Shown here: piece by piece, positions 1 through 6,793 of the stretch
Layout: each line of letters opens with the position of its first letter
Position numbering within the stretch: the first letter of the stretch is position 1
NCBI GenBank assembly: GCA_012964845.1
Contig: DTTG01000023.1
Location: forward strand, 1 to 14,309
DNA from: Fidelibacterota bacterium
Lineage (GTDB): Bacteria; Fidelibacterota; Marinisomatia; SCGC-AAA003-L08; D37C17
Direction of reading: 5' to 3'
Length of the DNA stretch: 14,309 bases
Notes under the pieces: generated by a model
The model's database searches: none
Told to the model about the DNA's origin: nothing
Seen by the model: the letters and a program-made list of their open reading frames with translations, nothing else
Position numbers and translations under genes: made by a program

Positions 1-104
1 GCGGTAAATTCAAAACACCCAGGGCAATCCTCCCAGTTGGGTGGATCTGCCAGTAATATGCTCATTGTTGAAAAAATTATTGTAAAAAGGATATTCTTAT
101 TCAT
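1..104 (-). CDS. Start of an exported protein, cut off by the window edge
   Basis: Only the first 34 codons are visible. They begin MNKNILFTIIFSTMSILLAD, a typical Sec signal peptide: two lysines or asparagines, a hydrophobic core, then a likely cleavage site after the LLA at about residue 19. The mature part begins DPPNWEDCPGCFEF and contains a CxxC-type pair (CPGC). The start is supported by an AAGGAG Shine-Dalgarno sequence at 116-121, eleven bases upstream of the ATG. The mature N-terminus resembles extracellular proteins I recall from Marinimicrobia/FCB genomes, which open with a DPPxWEDxPGxYEFTA-like stretch; this is memory, not a search. The function cannot be assigned from so little. 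That a real exported protein starts here is fairly sure. Confidence 0.7.
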   Translation of the reverse strand, partial: MNKNILFTIIFSTMSILLADPPNWEDCPGCFEFT

Positions 105-115
105 TTTTGATTATT

Positions 116-121
116 CTCCTT
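116..121 (-). promoter_or_regulatory. Ribosome binding site of the left-edge gene
   Basis: AAGGAG on the minus strand, eleven bases before the ATG at 104-102. It is among the strongest Shine-Dalgarno matches in the window and is the main reason for calling the truncated left-edge gene. Confidence 0.6.
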
Positions 122-261
122 ATAAATTATAAAAATTTGTTGAGAAATTTTATGATTATTTTACGGATTCCCCTCCGTTTCTGTATGAAATCTTCCATAT
201 CCCCTGAAAAAAGGAGATTATTCACTCTTATTAAATTTACGTTCTTGCGCTCATTCATTGT

Positions 262-336
262 TGTAACATGATGTAACTTTTACGGTTAAAATTACAATGC
301 ATAACTGCATGGCTAGGTTGAGCAACATCACATTAC
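262..336. promoter_or_regulatory. Cluster of related inverted and direct repeats, possible operator
   Basis: This lies in the 245-base gap between the end of dprA and the left-edge gene. TGTAAC occurs at 262-267 and again at 272-277, ten bases apart, which is one helical turn. The second copy begins an imperfect dyad, TGTAACTTTTAC-G-GTTAAAATTACA (272-296, two mismatches in twelve pairs). Next is ATGCA-TAAC-TGCAT (297-310). GTAACATGATGT at 263-274 recurs inverted as ACATCACATTAC at 325-336 (ten of twelve matching). There is no T-tract to make it a terminator. The position upstream of the left-edge gene suggests a regulator-binding or promoter region, but no convincing -10/-35 pair was recognised. 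The rest of the gap holds nothing I can name. Confidence 0.3.
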
Positions 337-349
337 GAGATTTAATAAT

Positions 350-1420
350 TTAAATAGATTTTGTAAATAATTTCCCTGGATGTTGTTGGACAATATTTTT
401 TAATTCTAACATTAAAAGAGTTGAAAGCACCTCTGGTGAATCTTTTTTCAGCTGAATACATAGTTCATCAATATGGATTGGATTTTGACTTAATCGTTCC
501 CAAATCAACTTTTCCTCAATGCTTAATTTGGGTAATAATTCCACTTGTTTAGGGGGTGATTGAAGCTGAAACTCGGATAATATATCGTCCACATTTGTAA
601 CCAATCGAGCACCTTGCTGTATAAGTCTGTTGGTCCCAATTGATTTAGCTGAATCTGTTTGTCCGGGCAGGGCAAACACTTCTCGATTTTGGTTTAAGGC
701 ATTAAGAGCAGTTATTATTGCCCCGCTCTTTTTCCCTGCCTCAATGACCAACACTCCCTTTGACAAACCGCTGATAATTCTATTTCTTTTGGGAAAATTA
801 ACAGCATCGGGTTTTGTGCCGGGAATAAATTCTGAAATAAAGGCGCCATTTTCTAATAACAATTCCCACAGTTTTCGGTTCTCTCCCGGGTAGCAGATGT
901 CCAGACCATTCCCAAAAACAGCAATGGTACTCCCATTATATTTATGCACAGTTTTATGTGCCCAGGTATCGATACCACGAGCAAAACCACTCACGATACA
1001 AAAACCAGCTTTTATGAGATCCAGAGTCAATATCTTTACCATCTTTTTACCATAGGGTGATGGCTGGCGAGTTCCCACAATTCCCATGCAGGGTAATTGA
1101 GGAATGTCACCCATTACAAAAATACCAACAGGAGCATCATAAATAGTTTTCAAATGTTCTGGATAATCTGAATCCCAATATGTGAAATATTTGGCACCCA
1201 TTGAAGCTGTTTTATCCATTGCCCGGTTACCAATATCTAAATCAATGCCCTTGGTTTTGGCAGCCAAATCACCAGAAATACCCTCCACCTGCATCATATC
1301 GGATTTTGATAAATTGGTTATATCCTCCAACTCCGGAAATTTCCGAAGCAGTGCGCGAATTCGCCGAGGTCCCATACCCGGGACTTCTGACAGGCTAATC
1401 AGCTGGGATTTCGGGATCAT
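350..1420 (-). CDS. dprA: DNA processing protein DprA (Smf)
   Basis: DprA binds incoming single-stranded DNA during natural transformation, protects it and loads RecA; it acts in the cytoplasm. The 356-residue protein shows the full domain order. An N-terminal helix-hairpin-helix/SAM-like part contains VPGMGPRRI near residue 13 and a second weaker copy near 45. The Rossmann core (about 110-280) carries GTR (116-118), SGFARGID (144-151), FGNGLD..YP (169-178), NFPKRNRIISG (208-218) and the PG....S.G.N.LI..GA block (252-271). A C-terminal winged-helix (DML1-like) domain spans about 300-356. Its start overlaps the end of obgE by 26 bases and has no visible Shine-Dalgarno sequence, so translation may depend on coupling to obgE. 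A later start at Met16 would cut the helix-hairpin-helix. Family assignment is very secure; a role in competence here is inference supported by the comEA-like gene about 7 kb upstream. Confidence 0.95.
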   Translation of the reverse strand: MIPKSQLISLSEVPGMGPRRIRALLRKFPELEDITNLSKSDMMQVEGISGDLAAKTKGIDLDIGNRAMDKTASMGAKYFTYWDSDYPEHLKTIYDAPVGIFVMGDIPQLPCMGIVGTRQPSPYGKKMVKILTLDLIKAGFCIVSGFARGIDTWAHKTVHKYNGSTIAVFGNGLDICYPGENRKLWELLLENGAFISEFIPGTKPDAVNFPKRNRIISGLSKGVLVIEAGKKSGAIITALNALNQNREVFALPGQTDSAKSIGTNRLIQQGARLVTNVDDILSEFQLQSPPKQVELLPKLSIEEKLIWERLSQNPIHIDELCIQLKKDSPEVLSTLLMLELKNIVQQHPGKLFTKSI

Positions 1421-2402
1421 GGGTTTGGGACTGTATAAGTTCAGCTATTGCCTGAATGGCATCGTTTAAGTTTTGCCCACTTACAGATGATATTTGTACA
1501 ATGGGTATTTCCTTTGCTATTTTTTCCAACTCTAATAATTCCGTTGGAATAAGGTCTGTTTTCGTCAACAGAAGTAGTGAAGGTCGTTTGATTAATTCGG
1601 GATTATGTCTCTTAAGCTCATTTTTGAGAGTAACAAAATTTTCATATATTTCTTCATCAATACATTCTACAAGATATACCAATACCTTGGTTCGTTCTAT
1701 ATGACGAAGAAACTGACTGCCTAAGCCTTTCCCATCAGAAGCCCCCTCAATGAGCCCGGGGATATCGGCCATGACAAAAGACCTATAATTTCCATATTTC
1801 ACAATTCCCAAATTGGGAACAAGCGTGGTGAAAGGATAATCTGCAATTTTGGGTTTTGCGTTGCTCACTTTTGAAATGAAAGTAGATTTTCCTGCATTGG
1901 GAAAGCCCACCAATCCCACATCCGCCAAAACTTTCAGCTCTAATTCAATTTTCAGATCTTCCCCTAGTTGTCCGTCATTAGCAATTTTAGGAGCAGTATT
2001 CCGCTGAGTCTTAAAGCGTGCATTCCCAAACCCGCCATTACCACCCTTTACCACAACATAAGATTCATTTTCACCTGTGAGGTCTTTGAGAACCTGCTCA
2101 GTTTCTGCATTTTTAATAATGGTGCCCGGTGGAATTTTAATGATAATATCTTTCCCATTTTTGCCATGCATATTTTTACCGCCGCCGTTTGCTCCATTTT
2201 CCGCACGATATAAATGCTTCAGTGTGATATCTTGCAGGGTACTAAGTTGGGGATTGACTCTAAAAATAATACTCCCACCACGACCACCATCACCACCGCA
2301 GGGACCACCTTTGGGTCGGTATTTTTCCCGGAGGAAAGCAATGCAGCCCTTGCCTCCACTCCCAGCTTTCACCGATAAGGTAGTATGGTCAATAAATTTC
2401 AT
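1395..2402 (-). CDS. obgE: Obg family GTPase (ribosome assembly)
   Basis: Obg/CgtA is a conserved GTPase acting in late 50S subunit assembly and in growth and stress control. The 335-residue protein has the glycine-rich Obg fold at about 1-158 (KAGSGGKGC, GGDGGRGG, GGNGGFGNARFKT), then a G domain: P-loop GFPNAGKST at 166-174, switch I DYPFTTLVPN near 188, DIPG at 213-216, base-recognition TKTD at 280-283 in place of the common NKxD, and SSVSG at 305-309. The protein ends about 25 residues after the G domain, so the extra C-terminal OCT domain of some Gram-positive homologues is absent, as in many short Obg proteins. No Shine-Dalgarno sequence is visible before the ATG, only an AT-rich TTAATTAA leader. 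It is separated from icd by 172 bases and overlaps dprA, so obgE-dprA probably forms its own unit or is read through from upstream. Confidence 0.95.
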   Translation of the reverse strand: MKFIDHTTLSVKAGSGGKGCIAFLREKYRPKGGPCGGDGGRGGSIIFRVNPQLSTLQDITLKHLYRAENGANGGGKNMHGKNGKDIIIKIPPGTIIKNAETEQVLKDLTGENESYVVVKGGNGGFGNARFKTQRNTAPKIANDGQLGEDLKIELELKVLADVGLVGFPNAGKSTFISKVSNAKPKIADYPFTTLVPNLGIVKYGNYRSFVMADIPGLIEGASDGKGLGSQFLRHIERTKVLVYLVECIDEEIYENFVTLKNELKRHNPELIKRPSLLLLTKTDLIPTELLELEKIAKEIPIVQISSVSGQNLNDAIQAIAELIQSQTHDPEIPAD

Positions 2403-2465
2403 TTAATTAAGTACATCTGAATTGAGTTTAGCGACAATCTTTATTTGCAATGATTTAAATGAGAA

Positions 2466-2549
2466 ATACCTCTTCACCCCTCACCCAACCTCTCCCTCAG
2501 GAGAAGAGATATTAATTTATTAGATTCTCCTTGACTCCGTGGTGTAAAT
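2466..2549. repeat. Two interspersed-repeat-like segments between icd and obgE
   Basis: The first segment, about 2470-2508, reads (plus strand) CTCTTCACCCCTCACCCAAC and continues into CTCTCCCTCAGGAGAAGAG. It folds on itself: CTCTTC (2470-2475) with GAAGAG (2503-2508), and inside it TCTCC (2491-2495) with GGAGA (2500-2504) around a CTCA loop. It resembles the CCCTCACCC..CTCTCCC..GGGAGAG dispersed intergenic repeat seen in many bacterial genomes. The second segment, about 2524-2549, contains TCCTTGACTCCGTGGTG and resembles another widespread family built on CTCTG.G.CTC.GTGGTGAA. Both family matches are from memory. No protein, RNA gene or clear promoter is visible in the gap. A terminator role for the first hairpin is possible, but there is no T-tract. 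Confidence 0.45.
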
Positions 2550-2574
2550 CGTATTGATAAACTTGGAGCATTAT

Positions 2575-3873
2575 TTACATATTCTGGATGAGTGCATCTC
2601 CAAATTCGGAACATTTGAGTAATGTGGCTCCTTCCATTAGACGTTCAAAATCGTAAGTGACTGTTTTATCACTGATTGTTTTATTCATGGAATCAACAAT
2701 AATATCCGCAGCATCATGCCAGTTCATATAGCGAAACATCATTTCACCAGATAATATTACCGAGCCCGGATTTACCTTGTCAAGTCCTTCATATTTAGGT
2801 GCCGTACCATGGGTGGCTTCAAAAATAGCTTTTCCGCTGATGAAATTAATATTCCCGCCTGGAGAAATGCCAATTCCGCCAACCTGTGCAGCCAGGGCAT
2901 CCGAAATATAATCCCCATTCAAATTCATGGTGGCAATCACATCATATTCAGAAGGTCGAGTTAAAATTTGCTGGAGGAAGGCATCGGCTATAACATCTTT
3001 TACGATTATTTTCCCTTCCGAAATAGCCTTATCTTGTGCAGCATTGGCAGCCTCTTTTCCATCTTTCTCAACAATACGGTCGTATTCTGCCCAGGTAAAG
3101 GTTTCATCACCAAATTTAGATTCAGCAATTTCATAGCCCCAAGTTTTGAATCCACCTTCGGTAAATTTCATGATATTGCCTTTATGCACTAAGGTTATGG
3201 TTTTCCGTTTTAAGCGGATTGCATATTCAATAGCATCAAAAACCAATCGTTGGGTGCCTTCTTTGGAAACAGGCTTAATTCCAATACCCGTTGTTTTAGG
3301 AAAACGGATTTTACCAAATCTCTCAGAAAAGTGATTTTTCATGAGATCCAGAAATCGTGTTACATCTTCAGAGCCAGCTTCAAATTCTATACCGGCATAA
3401 ATATCTTCTGTGTTTTCACGGAAAATTGCCATGTCAATTTTTGAGGGGTCTTTCACCGGAGAGGGTACTCCTCGATACCATTTAACTGGACGAAGGCATA
3501 CATATAAATCCAGCTCCTGCCGAAGCGCCACATTGATGGAACGAATACCGCCGCCAACCGGAGTTGTAAGCGGACCTTTTATAGCTACAAGATACTCATT
3601 AATATAGTCCAGAGTTTCCTGGGGAAGCCACGTATCGGGACCATACACCTCATTAGATTTTTCACCTGCATATACTTCCATCCATTGAATTTTCTTTTTA
3701 TCCCCATATGCTTTTTCTACAGCTGCATCTAAAACCCGTACTGCGGCTGCCCAAATATCAGGTCCAATTCCGTCCCCTTCAATAAAAGGGATTATGGGGT
3801 TATCCGGAACAATGAGCTTCCTGTTAACCATAGTAATTTTTTGCCCCTTAGTTGGTACCTGTACTTTATTCAT
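2575..3873 (-). CDS. icd: NADP-dependent isocitrate dehydrogenase
   Basis: Catalyses oxidative decarboxylation of isocitrate to 2-oxoglutarate with NADP in the TCA cycle. The 432-residue protein is of the homodimeric E. coli type and close to it in length and along its whole sequence. It has IEGDGIGPD (31-39), substrate-loop [13 protein letters not shown] (107-119), RPV (128-130), [11 protein letters not shown] (151-161), [13 protein letters not shown] (228-240), [18 protein letters not shown] (316-333) and [11 protein letters not shown] (351-361). Lys360-Tyr361 and Tyr407/Arg411 match residues known to read the NADP 2'-phosphate in the E. coli enzyme. Ser112 aligns with the E. coli serine phosphorylated by AceK; no aceK is in the window. 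An insert around 262-290 ([13 protein letters not shown]) is as in Bacillus-type enzymes rather than E. coli. The start matches the E. coli N-terminus and overlaps the FmdB gene stop as ATGAATAA (8 bases), implying coupled translation. Confidence 0.97.
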   Translation of the reverse strand: MNKVQVPTKGQKITMVNRKLIVPDNPIIPFIEGDGIGPDIWAAAVRVLDAAVEKAYGDKKKIQWMEVYAGEKSNEVYGPDTWLPQETLDYINEYLVAIKGPLTTPVGGGIRSINVALRQELDLYVCLRPVKWYRGVPSPVKDPSKIDMAIFRENTEDIYAGIEFEAGSEDVTRFLDLMKNHFSERFGKIRFPKTTGIGIKPVSKEGTQRLVFDAIEYAIRLKRKTITLVHKGNIMKFTEGGFKTWGYEIAESKFGDETFTWAEYDRIVEKDGKEAANAAQDKAISEGKIIVKDVIADAFLQQILTRPSEYDVIATMNLNGDYISDALAAQVGGIGISPGGNINFISGKAIFEATHGTAPKYEGLDKVNPGSVILSGEMMFRYMNWHDAADIIVDSMNKTISDKTVTYDFERLMEGATLLKCSEFGDALIQNM

Positions 3874-4186
3874 TTGATTTTTTATCTTTCTTTACCGTTG
3901 ATTTTTTCTCAGTATTATTACTTGGCGATTCCGATTTTCCATCTTTTTTTGATTCACTTTTTTCGGGAGTTTTCGACTCATCTTTATCAACTTTTGATTT
4001 CGGTTCATTTTTATAATCCGTTAAATAAAATCCAGACCCCTTAAATATCAAGCCGGTTCCTCCCGTAATAACCCGTTTAATGCTGCTTTCACATTTCTCA
4101 CAAATTGTTTTGGCATCTTCACTCATTTTCTGAAAATAGGAGAAATGGGAATCACAATCACTGCAATAATAATTATACGTTGGCAT
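3866..4186 (-). CDS. FmdB-family zinc ribbon protein with charged low-complexity tail
   Basis: A 106-residue protein opening [11 protein letters not shown], the hallmark of the FmdB/CxxC_CxxC_SSSS regulatory-type zinc ribbon family (compare MPTYEYRC). Cysteine pairs at 8/11 and 29/32 should bind one zinc. The usual GS-rich end of the domain follows ([11 protein letters not shown], 48-58). From about residue 60 the protein is almost only Lys, Ser, Glu, Asp, Asn and Thr, a probably disordered tail. The family's function is poorly defined; the name comes from a putative regulator of formamidase/amidase genes. The open frame extends 12 codons further upstream, but the MPTY start at 4186 is preferred because it is the conserved family start and has a good AAAGGA Shine-Dalgarno sequence. 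It overlaps the end of pta by 14 bases and the start of icd by 8. Confidence 0.88.
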   Translation of the reverse strand: MPTYNYYCSDCDSHFSYFQKMSEDAKTICEKCESSIKRVITGGTGLIFKGSGFYLTDYKNEPKSKVDKDESKTPEKSESKKDGKSESPSNNTEKKSTVKKDKKSNE

Positions 4187-5102
4187 ACATATTCCTTTGA
4201 AGCGCCGCAATTGCGGACACATTTATAATGTCTTCTACTGAACATCCCCGGGACAGATCATGCACCGGTTTATTTAATCCCTGTAAAAGAGGACCCCAGG
4301 CAGAATATCCCCCCAGGCGTTGAGTAATTTTATAGGCGATATTCCCTGCATCTAAATTGGGAAAAATTAGTACATTTGCCTGCCCGTTTATGGGGGAGTT
4401 GGGTATTTTCAATTTATTCACTTCCGGGATAATGGCTGCATCAACTTGAACCTCTCCATCATGAATAATCTGTGGATATTTATTCCCGAATATTTCTACG
4501 GCATCTCTCACCCTGTCCACACGGTAATGGCTGGCGCTGCCTTTTGTGGAAAAAGATAAGAATGCTACCAGCGGTTCATCACCGGTAAGAAAATGGTGAA
4601 ACTCAGCCGATTCCGCCCCTATTGCCGCCAATTGTTTGCTGTCTGGTTCAGGGATGACCGCACAATCTGCAAACGTAAACGCGCTGTTTCCATCTGGAGA
4701 AATCATAAAAAAGATGCTGGACACCTGATTGGAAGTGGGGCGAATCCCAATCATTCGAATTGCAGACCGGATGACTTCACTACTTGAGTTTACTGCTCCT
4801 GCAACCAGACAATCGGCATCATCACAGGCTACCATTGCCATGGCAAAATGCAGCGGGTCATTCAAGAATTCCCTGAGGTTATCAGCTGGCCAATTATCGG
4901 TAAAAGGTAATTTGTTGAGAAAGTCCAGATAAATATCAAGATTATCCTGAAAATCTTCAATATTTAAAATATCAAAATCCATTGAGATTAATTCTCTGGC
5001 AGCCTCGCGTACCCGAACATCCGTCATTTCCGGCAGAACAATTTGAGCTCCGGCCTCCTTCCCCAAATTAATTATTCTATCCCGGTATTTATTCATAGCC
5101 AT
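4173..5102 (-). CDS. pta: Phosphate acetyltransferase
   Basis: Interconverts acetyl-CoA plus phosphate and acetyl-phosphate plus CoA, the CoA-side step of the acetate overflow/assimilation route. The 309-residue protein is the short single-domain (PTA_PTB) form, without the N-terminal P-loop regulatory domain of long Pta. Diagnostic blocks are VAGAVNSSSEVIR (100-112), STKGSA (185-190), DGEVQVDAA (215-223), NVLIFPNLDAGNIAYK (243-258), GPLLQGLNKPVHDLSRG (270-286) and catalytic-region Ser284/Arg285 with Asp291, matching the Ser/Arg/Asp set known from the Methanosarcina enzyme. Two starts are possible: ATG at 5102, or ATG at 5096 (MNKYRDR), which would give an ATGAATAA overlap with the coaD stop identical to that at fmdB/icd; neither has a good Shine-Dalgarno sequence. 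No ackA is in the window. Phosphate butyryltransferase is the main alternative, but the motifs favour Pta. Confidence 0.93.
   Translation of the reverse strand: MAMNKYRDRIINLGKEAGAQIVLPEMTDVRVREAARELISMDFDILNIEDFQDNLDIYLDFLNKLPFTDNWPADNLREFLNDPLHFAMAMVACDDADCLVAGAVNSSSEVIRSAIRMIGIRPTSNQVSSIFFMISPDGNSAFTFADCAVIPEPDSKQLAAIGAESAEFHHFLTGDEPLVAFLSFSTKGSASHYRVDRVRDAVEIFGNKYPQIIHDGEVQVDAAIIPEVNKLKIPNSPINGQANVLIFPNLDAGNIAYKITQRLGGYSAWGPLLQGLNKPVHDLSRGCSVEDIINVSAIAALQRNMYANV
4193..4198 (-). promoter_or_regulatory. Ribosome binding site deciding the FmdB gene start
   Basis: AAAGGA on the minus strand, six bases before the ATG at 4186-4184 and inside the end of pta. It supports the MPTYNYY start over an in-frame ATG 36 bases further upstream, which lies deep inside pta. 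Confidence 0.6.
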
Positions 5103-5574
5103 ATTTTTCTTTCAGGGCTTTATCCACATGGGCAGGGACATAATCACTTACGTTTCCACCCAGAGAAGCTGCCTCTCGAACCATTGAAGAACTCACATGG
5201 GTATATTTGGCATGGGGCATGAGAAATAAAGTGCTGATATCCTCATTTAGATTTCGATTCATCAAAGCCATCTTAAATTCAAATTCAAAGTCAGACAATG
5301 CCCGCAGCCCACGGATTGCAGCCACGGCACCATGTTTCACCGCATGATCAACCATGAGCCCATCAAAAGAATCTACTTCAATATTTTCCAAGCCTGATAC
5401 AGATTCGGCAATTAAAGACATTCGCTCATCATGGGAAAACAAGGGGGAACCCTTTTCTGCATTTAGGGCAACGGTTACGATTACTTTGTCAAATAAATGG
5501 ACAGCCCTCTCAATAATATCCAAATGCCCATTGGTAATGGGGTCAAATGATCCGGGATAAATTGCTATTTTCAT
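5089..5574 (-). CDS. coaD: Pantetheine-phosphate adenylyltransferase (PPAT)
   Basis: Transfers AMP from ATP to 4'-phosphopantetheine to give dephospho-CoA, the penultimate step of coenzyme A synthesis. The 161-residue length is standard for bacterial CoaD. The nucleotidyltransferase motifs are all there: YPGSFDPITNGH with the TxGH-type ATP site at 14-17, the KGSPLFS.DER region at 41-51, AIRGLRALSDFEFE at 86-99 and the ISSTxxR-equivalent HVSSSMVRE at 126-134. Its ATG overlaps the rsmD stop as ATGA, and its stop is overlapped by the start of pta. rsmD-coaD pairing is a common conserved gene order, and having pta next to it groups CoA supply with CoA use. Confidence 0.97.
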   Translation of the reverse strand: MKIAIYPGSFDPITNGHLDIIERAVHLFDKVIVTVALNAEKGSPLFSHDERMSLIAESVSGLENIEVDSFDGLMVDHAVKHGAVAAIRGLRALSDFEFEFKMALMNRNLNEDISTLFLMPHAKYTHVSSSMVREAASLGGNVSDYVPAHVDKALKEKYGYE

Positions 5575-6092
5575 GCAGCAGATTTCCAGAATACCACTTG
5601 GGTACTGCCATAATGTTTCACCCGTACATTTGTCTCATCAATGGCTTCCTTTTTCATTTCCATGCAAAAAATCCCGCCAGGTTTCAGGAAATGTTCAGCT
5701 CTATCTTTCACACTTGCAAAACTCACTTCAGAATAGGGGGGGTCTGCTAAAATAATATCAAATTGTTGGTTTTTTACCTGGACTAAATATTTTTTTACAT
5801 CCATCAAAATTAATTTTGAATTTTCCGGTTCAAATAAATCTATATTTTTTTTTAACACTTTAAATACACGACGGTTTTTTTCAACAAACACAACCCGGGA
5901 TGCCCCTCGGCTCATAGCTTCGATTCCCAGGGTGCCAACTCCAGCATAAAGATCCAGCACTTCTAATCCATCAAATGGTTCTAATATCTGAAAAATAGAT
6001 TTTCTTACTTTTGCCTGGGTGGGTCGCACATGCAGATTTTTCACATCAAACAATTTTCTACCTTTGTACTTTCCTGCAATAACGGAAGTCAT
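5571..6092 (-). CDS. rsmD: 16S rRNA (guanine-966 N2)-methyltransferase RsmD
   Basis: Methylates G966 (E. coli numbering) of 16S rRNA in the small subunit using S-adenosylmethionine. The 173-residue protein has the family's N-terminal IAGKYKGRKL (5-14) and VRPTQAKVRKSIFQIL (22-37), the SAM-binding motif I DLYAGVGTLGIEAMSRGA (47-64), the acidic VEKN loop (70-73) and the N-methyltransferase catalytic motif DPPY (117-120). The ATG overlaps the stop of the preceding membrane-protein gene as ATGA, and its own stop overlaps coaD in the same way, so it sits in the middle of a translationally coupled run. Identification is secure by motif set, size and the coaD neighbour. Confidence 0.96.
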   Translation of the reverse strand: MTSVIAGKYKGRKLFDVKNLHVRPTQAKVRKSIFQILEPFDGLEVLDLYAGVGTLGIEAMSRGASRVVFVEKNRRVFKVLKKNIDLFEPENSKLILMDVKKYLVQVKNQQFDIILADPPYSEVSFASVKDRAEHFLKPGGIFCMEMKKEAIDETNVRVKHYGSTQVVFWKSAA

Positions 6093-6793
6093 ACTTGGTT
6101 TGCCTGAACTTTAAGATAAAATTGCCCAGATTCTAAATGGTACACTGACAAAGTAAATTTTTGAATTAACCCATTATCAGCCATTTGAAGTAAATAAGAA
6201 ATAATATCGGATGACCGTCCACGAAGCTCAAAATTATTGTCCGTGAACTTAATTGAAATTTTATTTGAAAATACCGTTTTGGTTGCCAGGGCTTTCAAAG
6301 TTTCAAGGCTTCCCCCTTTTTTATTTCCTTCCCAAGGGAAATTGAGGCTGACATAATTAATATCGTTTTTCCGGAAAATCTCATAGGGGATGTTATCCTC
6401 TTTTCGGTACCCTAGGGTAAAATTTTGAAGAGCGCTCAATTCACCGGCAGTGATGGTAACCTGCACATAATCAGAATTAAAATGAGCTTCTGCCAACTGC
6501 AATTCTTTCATATACCCACTTTCAATAATCAAATCAACCACCTGATTTAAAACCATATCCGGGGAAACCTTGGGCTTGGGATTCATGAACATACCTGCAC
6601 TGGCAATTATTATAATGACGCTGGCAGCCCAGGCATAAATTGCCCATTTTGCCTTTGTATTTTGTATTTTCTCTTTGGGTTGTGCTGGAGGTGCTTCTAC
6701 AACTGGTTCTACTTTTTTTTGCAGGTATATCCAACTCTCCTCAGAGGTCTCTTTTTGAATTCCGGGCTCAGCAATAAAATTCGGACTAAACAT
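6089..6793 (-). CDS. Single-pass membrane protein with PilN/GspM-like periplasmic part
   Basis: A 234-residue protein not recognised by name. It has a cytosolic N-terminal segment of about 48 residues with a Pro/Ala/Lys-rich linker (VVEAPPAQPKEK, 31-42), one membrane helix at about 50-70 (WAIYAWAASVIIIIASAGMF) and an exported region of about 165 residues. That region has two halves with alternating helix and strand, the second containing KISIKFTDNNFELRGRSSDI (178-197) and ending in a strand (GQFYLKVQANQV). This helix-strand layout resembles the ferredoxin-like domains of PilN, PilO or GspM platform proteins; it is inference from pattern only. The frame extends upstream to 6859, but the ATG at 6793 is preferred: it has a GGGGGGATTG leader and overlaps the preceding PilM-like gene's stop by 8 bases (ATGTTTAG), whereas the upstream ATGs lie well inside that gene. 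The stop overlaps rsmD as ATGA. Confidence 0.8.
   Translation of the reverse strand: MFSPNFIAEPGIQKETSEESWIYLQKKVEPVVEAPPAQPKEKIQNTKAKWAIYAWAASVIIIIASAGMFMNPKPKVSPDMVLNQVVDLIIESGYMKELQLAEAHFNSDYVQVTITAGELSALQNFTLGYRKEDNIPYEIFRKNDINYVSLNFPWEGNKKGGSLETLKALATKTVFSNKISIKFTDNNFELRGRSSDIISYLLQMADNGLIQKFTLSVYHLESGQFYLKVQANQV

Noticed and set aside
163..178. ACGGA-TTCCCC-TCCGT hairpin as a terminator after dprA
   Set aside because: The stem is only five pairs and no run of T follows on the minus strand, so it does not meet the pattern of an intrinsic terminator.
4187..4222. Upstream in-frame extension of the FmdB gene to an ATG at 4222
   Set aside because: The extra 12 residues do not match the family, which begins MPTY. 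They overlap pta by 50 bases, while the ATG at 4186 has a good AAAGGA site.
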